This document shows positions 61,417 to 64,000 of a DNA stretch of 64,000 bases, one piece after another (position 1 is the first letter of the stretch; the number at the start of each line of letters is the position of its first letter). The position numbers and the translations under genes were made by a program. The stretch spans positions 39,705 through 103,704 of the forward strand of contig NZ_SJOP01000019.1 in NCBI RefSeq assembly GCF_004331415.1, in the 5' to 3' direction. The DNA is from Kosakonia quasisacchari. Its GTDB lineage: Bacteria > Pseudomonadota > Gammaproteobacteria > Enterobacterales > Enterobacteriaceae. Under the pieces are notes generated by a model, which saw nothing but the letters and a program-made list of their open reading frames with translations, searched no databases and had not been told where the DNA came from.

Positions 61417-61779
61417 TTAGCGCTGTGCCTGGTTCGGCTGGCCCTGAAGGGTAAACAGTTGCCCCTGGTCTTCCTGCAACACGGTGAGCTTCCCGCCGCG
61501 GTTGACATACATCGGGGTTTCGGTGGTGTCTTCTTCTGATGACTTGCCGCGCGGTGTAGGTTTCACGAAAGCCAGCTTATGCACGATGCCCACGCGCTTT
61601 TCTTCCATCGAATTACTGAGGCGGGAAATGTCGAAAGTGAGTGTCACCTTGCCTTTGTTGCCGTTGTTAAGCACGCCCAGGGCAACTTCATTCAGTGCTG
61701 CAGCCACTTTGGTTTCGAACACACCGCCGTCGAGTTCCCCGAAGAAGTCGGGGATATTGGTCAAACGTTCTTTGTCCAT
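61417..61779 (-). CDS. Prophage early protein, YfdP-like
   Basis: The protein has 120 residues from the ATG at 61779 (MDKERLTNIPDFFGELDGGVFETKVAAALNEVALGV). This protein usually precedes DUF2303 genes in lambdoid prophages and corresponds in place and size to YfdP of CPS-53. It is beta-rich in the middle (KGKVTLTFDISRLSNSMEEKRVGIVHKLAFVKPTPRG), resembling small single-stranded-DNA-binding or annealing accessory proteins; that resemblance is weak. First gene of the leftward early operon. Confidence 0.75.
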   Translation of the reverse strand: MDKERLTNIPDFFGELDGGVFETKVAAALNEVALGVLNNGNKGKVTLTFDISRLSNSMEEKRVGIVHKLAFVKPTPRGKSSEEDTTETPMYVNRGGKLTVLQEDQGQLFTLQGQPNQAQR

Positions 61780-61829
61780 CGGTCTTACCCTCTGAATGGC
61801 GGCAGACACCGCCGGTTAGTATCTCCACA

Positions 61830-61912
61830 CAACACACAAGAGCATCTGCGACTGCAATCGCCCGGGTGGATTGGGTTATGAGCCCGTCGCCCGGTGATGC
61901 TCTTGTGTGTTG
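61830..61912 (-). ncRNA. Structured RNA element, three-way junction with tRNA-like loop
   Basis: Two 17-base arms (61830-61846 and 61896-61912), perfectly complementary (CAACACACAAG side with CTTGTGTGTTG side), close a junction of two inner hairpins: GCGA/TCGC around CTGCAA, and CCGGG/CCCGG enclosing GGG/CCC. On the minus strand the latter loop reads CTCATAA, the layout of a tRNA anticodon loop with CAT. It lies in the leader 50 bases before the YfdP-like gene. Whether it is a free RNA or a leader structure is unknown. Confidence 0.55.
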
Positions 61913-61915
61913 CGT

Positions 61916-61956
61916 AAAAAATTGCGGCGCCCTCACGGGAAAGATCCGACGCCGCC
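61916..61956 (-). terminator. Leftward intrinsic terminator in the prophage leader
   Basis: GCGGCG/CGCCGC arms (61924-61929, 61950-61955) enclose an inner CCC/GGG hairpin and are followed on the minus strand by AATTTTTT. It lies between pL and the first early gene, like lambda tL1. Confidence 0.78.
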
Positions 61957-62038
61957 AAAAACTACCAGTTGGCATTTATACTGTTGTGTGGTGCCAGATG
62001 CTTATCTTCTGGTTACCGTCAAAGCGGCTGCAATTCAC

Positions 62039-62118
62039 CACAACTGGAAGCGCACTCCCGCTTAATCACACCTGCCACCCATAACTGATGAGAGAAGGAG
62101 TGCGCTTTCATGTTGTGT
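62039..62118. repeat. Long imperfect inverted repeat in the prophage leader
   Basis: CACAAC (62039-62044) plus AAGCGCACTCC (62048-62058) pair with GGAGTGCGCTT (62098-62108) plus GTTGTG (62113-62118), with a small internal loop and a 39-base apical region. It shares the CACAAC/GTTGTG outer arm with the element at 61830-61912. Confidence 0.65.
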
Positions 62119-62186
62119 GCCTGGCTTTTAACCACATCAGGTTCGGTGGTGTCCTGGTGTTCTAACCCAATCAGAAGGGCTCGAAT

Positions 62187-62471
62187 ATGGACGCGGTGCT
62201 GCAGCAACAAATCAACCAACTGACTCTCGAAATTGCCCGCCTGAAAGAGGCTCAGGAAGTCGCTGAGAAGAATGTTGTTAACCTCGTTGCGCGGTCTGAA
62301 TTTACCGTTGCGCTAATCTCTGCCCTTATCACTGACGGCACCATCAGCACCGATGATGCTGTGGATTTCATCAAGGAGGCTCCCGTTGAAATCCCCGGAT
62401 TCACCGAGAGCGTCGAGCAGGCTCGCCACACCGTTATCGAAATCCTTAGCTATCCGAGAGCACACTTTTAG
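62187..62471 (+). CDS. Small coiled-coil prophage protein, antisense to the pL transcript
   Basis: The 94-residue protein begins MDAVLQQQINQLTLEIARLKEAQEVAEKNVVNLV, a coiled coil, then a helical hydrophobic segment (EFTVALISALITDGTI) and a C-terminal part with EVEIPGFTE-like content. AAGGG precedes the ATG. It is on the plus strand inside the region that the leftward pL transcript must cross, as sieB is in lambda. No family is recognised. Confidence 0.6.
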   Translation: MDAVLQQQINQLTLEIARLKEAQEVAEKNVVNLVARSEFTVALISALITDGTISTDDAVDFIKEAPVEIPGFTESVEQARHTVIEILSYPRAHF

Positions 62472-62574
62472 CCGCTGCGTTTTGCCGGACTCTTCCCGGT
62501 GGTCAAACCGAATCGCCACGATGGTTCATCGCTCAGGCCGAAGTACGGGGCTGGCTTGCACATTCCGGCTACCC

Positions 62575-62637
62575 GCTGGATCGGGATACTGTCAAAGGAA
62601 TCCCCGGACCGCTAACGACGCATGTGCCATACGCCGT
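62575..62637 (-). promoter_or_regulatory. Candidate put-type antitermination RNA at the start of the pL transcript
   Basis: On the minus strand, stem I is ACGGCGTATG/CATGCGTCGT (10 bp with two G-U pairs) with loop GCA (62615-62637). Two bases (TA) separate it from stem II: GC, GG, an internal TC/AT loop, then CGGGGAT/ATCCCG with a bulged G, and a 12-base loop (62575-62612). Two adjacent stem-loops with a bulge and internal loop are the layout of phage HK022 put sites. The first base is one base after the expected pL start. Confidence 0.6.
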
Positions 62638-62640
62638 GAT

Positions 62641-62672
62641 TTGAAGTTTAATTATTCAAACAAAAATGTCAA
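62641..62672 (-). promoter_or_regulatory. Prophage pL promoter with operator
   Basis: TTGACA (62672-62667), 16 bases, TAAACT (62650-62645) on the minus strand. GTTTGAA and TTAAACTTCAAA around the -10 are the same operator sequence as at pR, differing in only a few bases. Start expected near 62638. Confidence 0.8.
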
Positions 62673-62712
62673 TGCAGTAGTTCGTAAAATTAAACTAATT
62701 TTGTTTGGATAT

Positions 62713-62740
62713 AAAAAAACCAGCCGTAGCTGGTTGTTTT
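62713..62740. terminator. Bidirectional terminator after the repressor gene
   Basis: The 7-bp stem AACCAGC/GCTGGTT with loop CGTA has T runs on both strands (seven on the minus strand). Confidence 0.87.
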
Positions 62741-62753
62741 TAAAATTTATTTA

Positions 62754-63392
62754 TCAAGGGAGGTTCATCTCAAGCCGTACACATACGCCGACTATCTCGC
62801 ATGAAGCGTCTATGGGGATTGGTCTATACGCCGGATTTAATGGCATCAGATACATATTAGGGCCATCAACAACCAATTTTTTAATTGTTGACTCACTTGA
62901 GCCATTTAGGCGGGCAACAACAATTTTCCCGCTTACGGGTTCAATATCTGGATCCACAATGACTAGCGAACCGTCAGGAAGAGACAAGCCTGAGCCAGGA
63001 GGGCTAGACATTGAATCGCCTGTTACACGCAATGAGAATGCATAAGGCGAGACCTTTGCTGTTGTTTCGATCCATTCAGTCACTTCGTCTAAATTTCCCT
63101 CGACCATTTCCTTCCAGTTGCCTGCTTGGACTGATGATAAAAGCGGCACGCGCCGACGAATATCGGGGCCAGGATGCGAGTTACCACTGGATTCCTCAAC
63201 AAGTCCACCTTCCGTCAACCAGCGCTCAGTCACGCCAAGAACGTTTGCAAGCTTACTTAAATATTTTGCAGACGGTTCTGTTCCACCGTTAACCCATTGG
63301 CTAACAGTGCCTCTGGAGGCTCCAGTGGCCTTAATCAAGTTGCTGCTTCGTAGATTCAACGCCTTCAAGCGCTGACATATACGGTCGCTCAT
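62754..63392 (-). CDS. Prophage CI-type repressor (HTH plus S24 peptidase)
   Basis: The protein has 212 residues from the ATG at 63392 (MSDRICQRLKALNLRSSNLIKATGASRGTVSQWVNGGTEPSAKYLSKLANVLGV). Two in-frame ATGs upstream (63407, 63425) lie within operator DNA and have no ribosome site. The C-terminal LexA/S24 domain has the cleavage pair AG in SVQAGNW, Ser in GDSMS and the Lys in STIKKLV. RecA-stimulated self-cleavage and SOS induction are expected. Size and neighbours resemble the e14 prophage repressor gene. Confidence 0.92.
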   Translation of the reverse strand: MSDRICQRLKALNLRSSNLIKATGASRGTVSQWVNGGTEPSAKYLSKLANVLGVTERWLTEGGLVEESSGNSHPGPDIRRRVPLLSSVQAGNWKEMVEGNLDEVTEWIETTAKVSPYAFSLRVTGDSMSSPPGSGLSLPDGSLVIVDPDIEPVSGKIVVARLNGSSESTIKKLVVDGPNMYLMPLNPAYRPIPIDASCEIVGVCVRLEMNLP

Positions 63393-63406
63393 ATTTTCTT
63401 TTTTCA

Positions 63407-63475
63407 TGTTTAAAAATTTAAACAATCTCTTGTTTAATTTCTTGACTATTTTTTGTTTGAAACATTAAACTTCAA
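63407..63475. promoter_or_regulatory. Right operator array and pR promoter
   Basis: Inverted repeats follow each other: TGTTTAAA/TTTAAACA (63407-63424), TTAAACAA/TTGTTTAA (63418-63437, centre TCTC), and GTTTGAA with TTAAACTTCAAA (63455-63475). pR is TTGACT (63442-63447), 18 bases, TAAACT (63466-63471) on the plus strand. A further TGTTTAAACA covers the start codon of the Cro-like gene. Confidence 0.75.
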
Positions 63476-63501
63476 AAGTGAAATTCAAACCCGGAGGAGA
63501 A

Positions 63502-63699
63502 ATGTTTAAACAAAAACTAATTGATCATTTCGTTACTGCAACTGCTGCCGCCAAGGCTCTTGGAGTGTCGAAATCGACGGTCAGCCTATGGAAAGAAAGT
63601 GTTCCCTGGAAATATGCATTGCTGGCTGAAAAGTTGACCAACGGAGCCATCAAATATGATCCGGTGGCATATCAGAAGCATAACGAAACGGCTGATTAA
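63502..63699 (+). CDS. Cro-like phage repressor
   Basis: The protein has 65 residues from the ATG at 63502 after GGAGGAGA. The Cro/CI-type helix-turn-helix is VTATAAAKALGVSKSTVSLWKESVPWKYALLAEKLTNG. It is divergent from the repressor gene and first on the pR transcript, and resembles YmfT/CroE of prophage e14 in size and beginning (MFKQKLI). It should compete for the TTGTTTAA operators. Confidence 0.85.
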   Translation: MFKQKLIDHFVTATAAAKALGVSKSTVSLWKESVPWKYALLAEKLTNGAIKYDPVAYQKHNETAD

Positions 63700-63724
63700 C
63701 CGTAACTACCAAAGGAAAAACAAC

Positions 63725-64000
63725 ATGGTAGAGCACAGTTTGAAAGAGGTGGTTAAGGCGATGTGTAAAGCCTATCCCGGTGGACGTGAAGCGATGGCCG
63801 GCGCGCTTGGCATGACCGCCACGCAGTTCAATAACAACCTCTACGAGAAAAACGGCTGCCGGTTTTTCGAAGTGACAGAGCTGGAAGCGATGGAGGACTT
63901 ATCGAATACCTCATTCCTGGCTGATTACTTTGCGAAGCGCCGCGGCTGTCTGCTGGTGGAAGTCCCAACCTTTGAAGATCTCGATCGCGTCGACCTTTTC
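63725..64000 (+). CDS. YmfL-like phage regulatory protein, N-terminal part
   Basis: The frame is open for 92 codons to the window end. The sequence MVEHSLKEVVKAMCKAYPGGREAMAGALGMTATQFNNNLYEKNGCRFFEVTELEAMEDLS resembles YmfL of e14 and other phage CII-type regulators with a helix-turn-helix at about 22-45. It follows the Cro-like gene by 25 bases on the pR transcript, the position of cII. The C-terminus is not visible. Confidence 0.8.
   Translation, partial: MVEHSLKEVVKAMCKAYPGGREAMAGALGMTATQFNNNLYEKNGCRFFEVTELEAMEDLSNTSFLADYFAKRRGCLLVEVPTFEDLDRVDLF

Noticed and set aside
61800..62186. CRISPR-like repeat array
   Set aside because: The repeats are inverted pairs, not direct repeats with equal spacers; they are RNA stems in the pL leader.
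63471..63725. A putR copy after pR
   Set aside because: No counterpart of the two stem-loops seen at pL could be found on the plus strand; a putR could lie beyond the window.

Overview
The window is chromosomal DNA of an enterobacterium (Enterobacteriaceae; gene order and protein similarity suggest the Kosakonia/Enterobacter/Klebsiella neighbourhood). It covers the region of E. coli that runs from yeeO, nac and cbl through mtfA, serU, vsr and dgcQ to rcsA and the fliE-fliR flagellar cluster, with added and missing genes. The last 8 kb are the left end of a lambdoid prophage inserted directly after fliE.

Layout. 1-9.7 kb is an accessory stretch: the end of a flavin-dependent oxidoreductase, a BglH-like porin behind a BglG/LicT-type antitermination leader, small conserved proteins (a cold-shock-domain protein, yaiL, ymjA), an MFS exporter and a secreted hydrolase. 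10-35 kb is the tRNA-Asn zone. Four near-identical tRNA-Asn genes lie among yeeO, an aminopeptidase P, amn, acuI/acuR, yjfB, a chemoreceptor, the nitrogen and sulfur regulators nac and cbl, shiA, a periplasmic chorismate mutase, an HxlR/SDR divergon and a four-gene sugar-acid-type operon opened by a DeoR-ribokinase fusion. 35-44 kb is conserved: mtfA, serU, yedJ, vsr (without dcm), yedA, yedI, yodC, dgcQ, mpgP, yodD, dsrB and rcsA. 44.6-55.8 kb holds fliR to fliF on the minus strand and fliE diverging from it. 55.87-64 kb is prophage: int, xis, a chain of overlapping small early genes, a DUF2303 gene, a long structured leader, a CI-type repressor, a Cro-like gene and a YmfL-like gene cut by the window end.

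How it works together. Motility is served by the fli cluster, whose divergent promoter region carries a FlhDC-box pair, by a Cache-domain chemoreceptor, and by yjfB, which has a near-consensus FliA promoter. nac has a sigma-54 promoter with an upstream NtrC site and probably drives cbl as well. Inverted tRNA-Asn copies form a 168-bp inverted repeat around a 10-kb segment. In the prophage, the pL and pR promoters carry the same operator. The pL transcript appears to start with two stem-loops resembling the put antitermination RNA of phage HK022, and it then meets at least two intrinsic terminators before and among the early genes. No N-like protein gene is visible. That leader is the most interesting part of the window.
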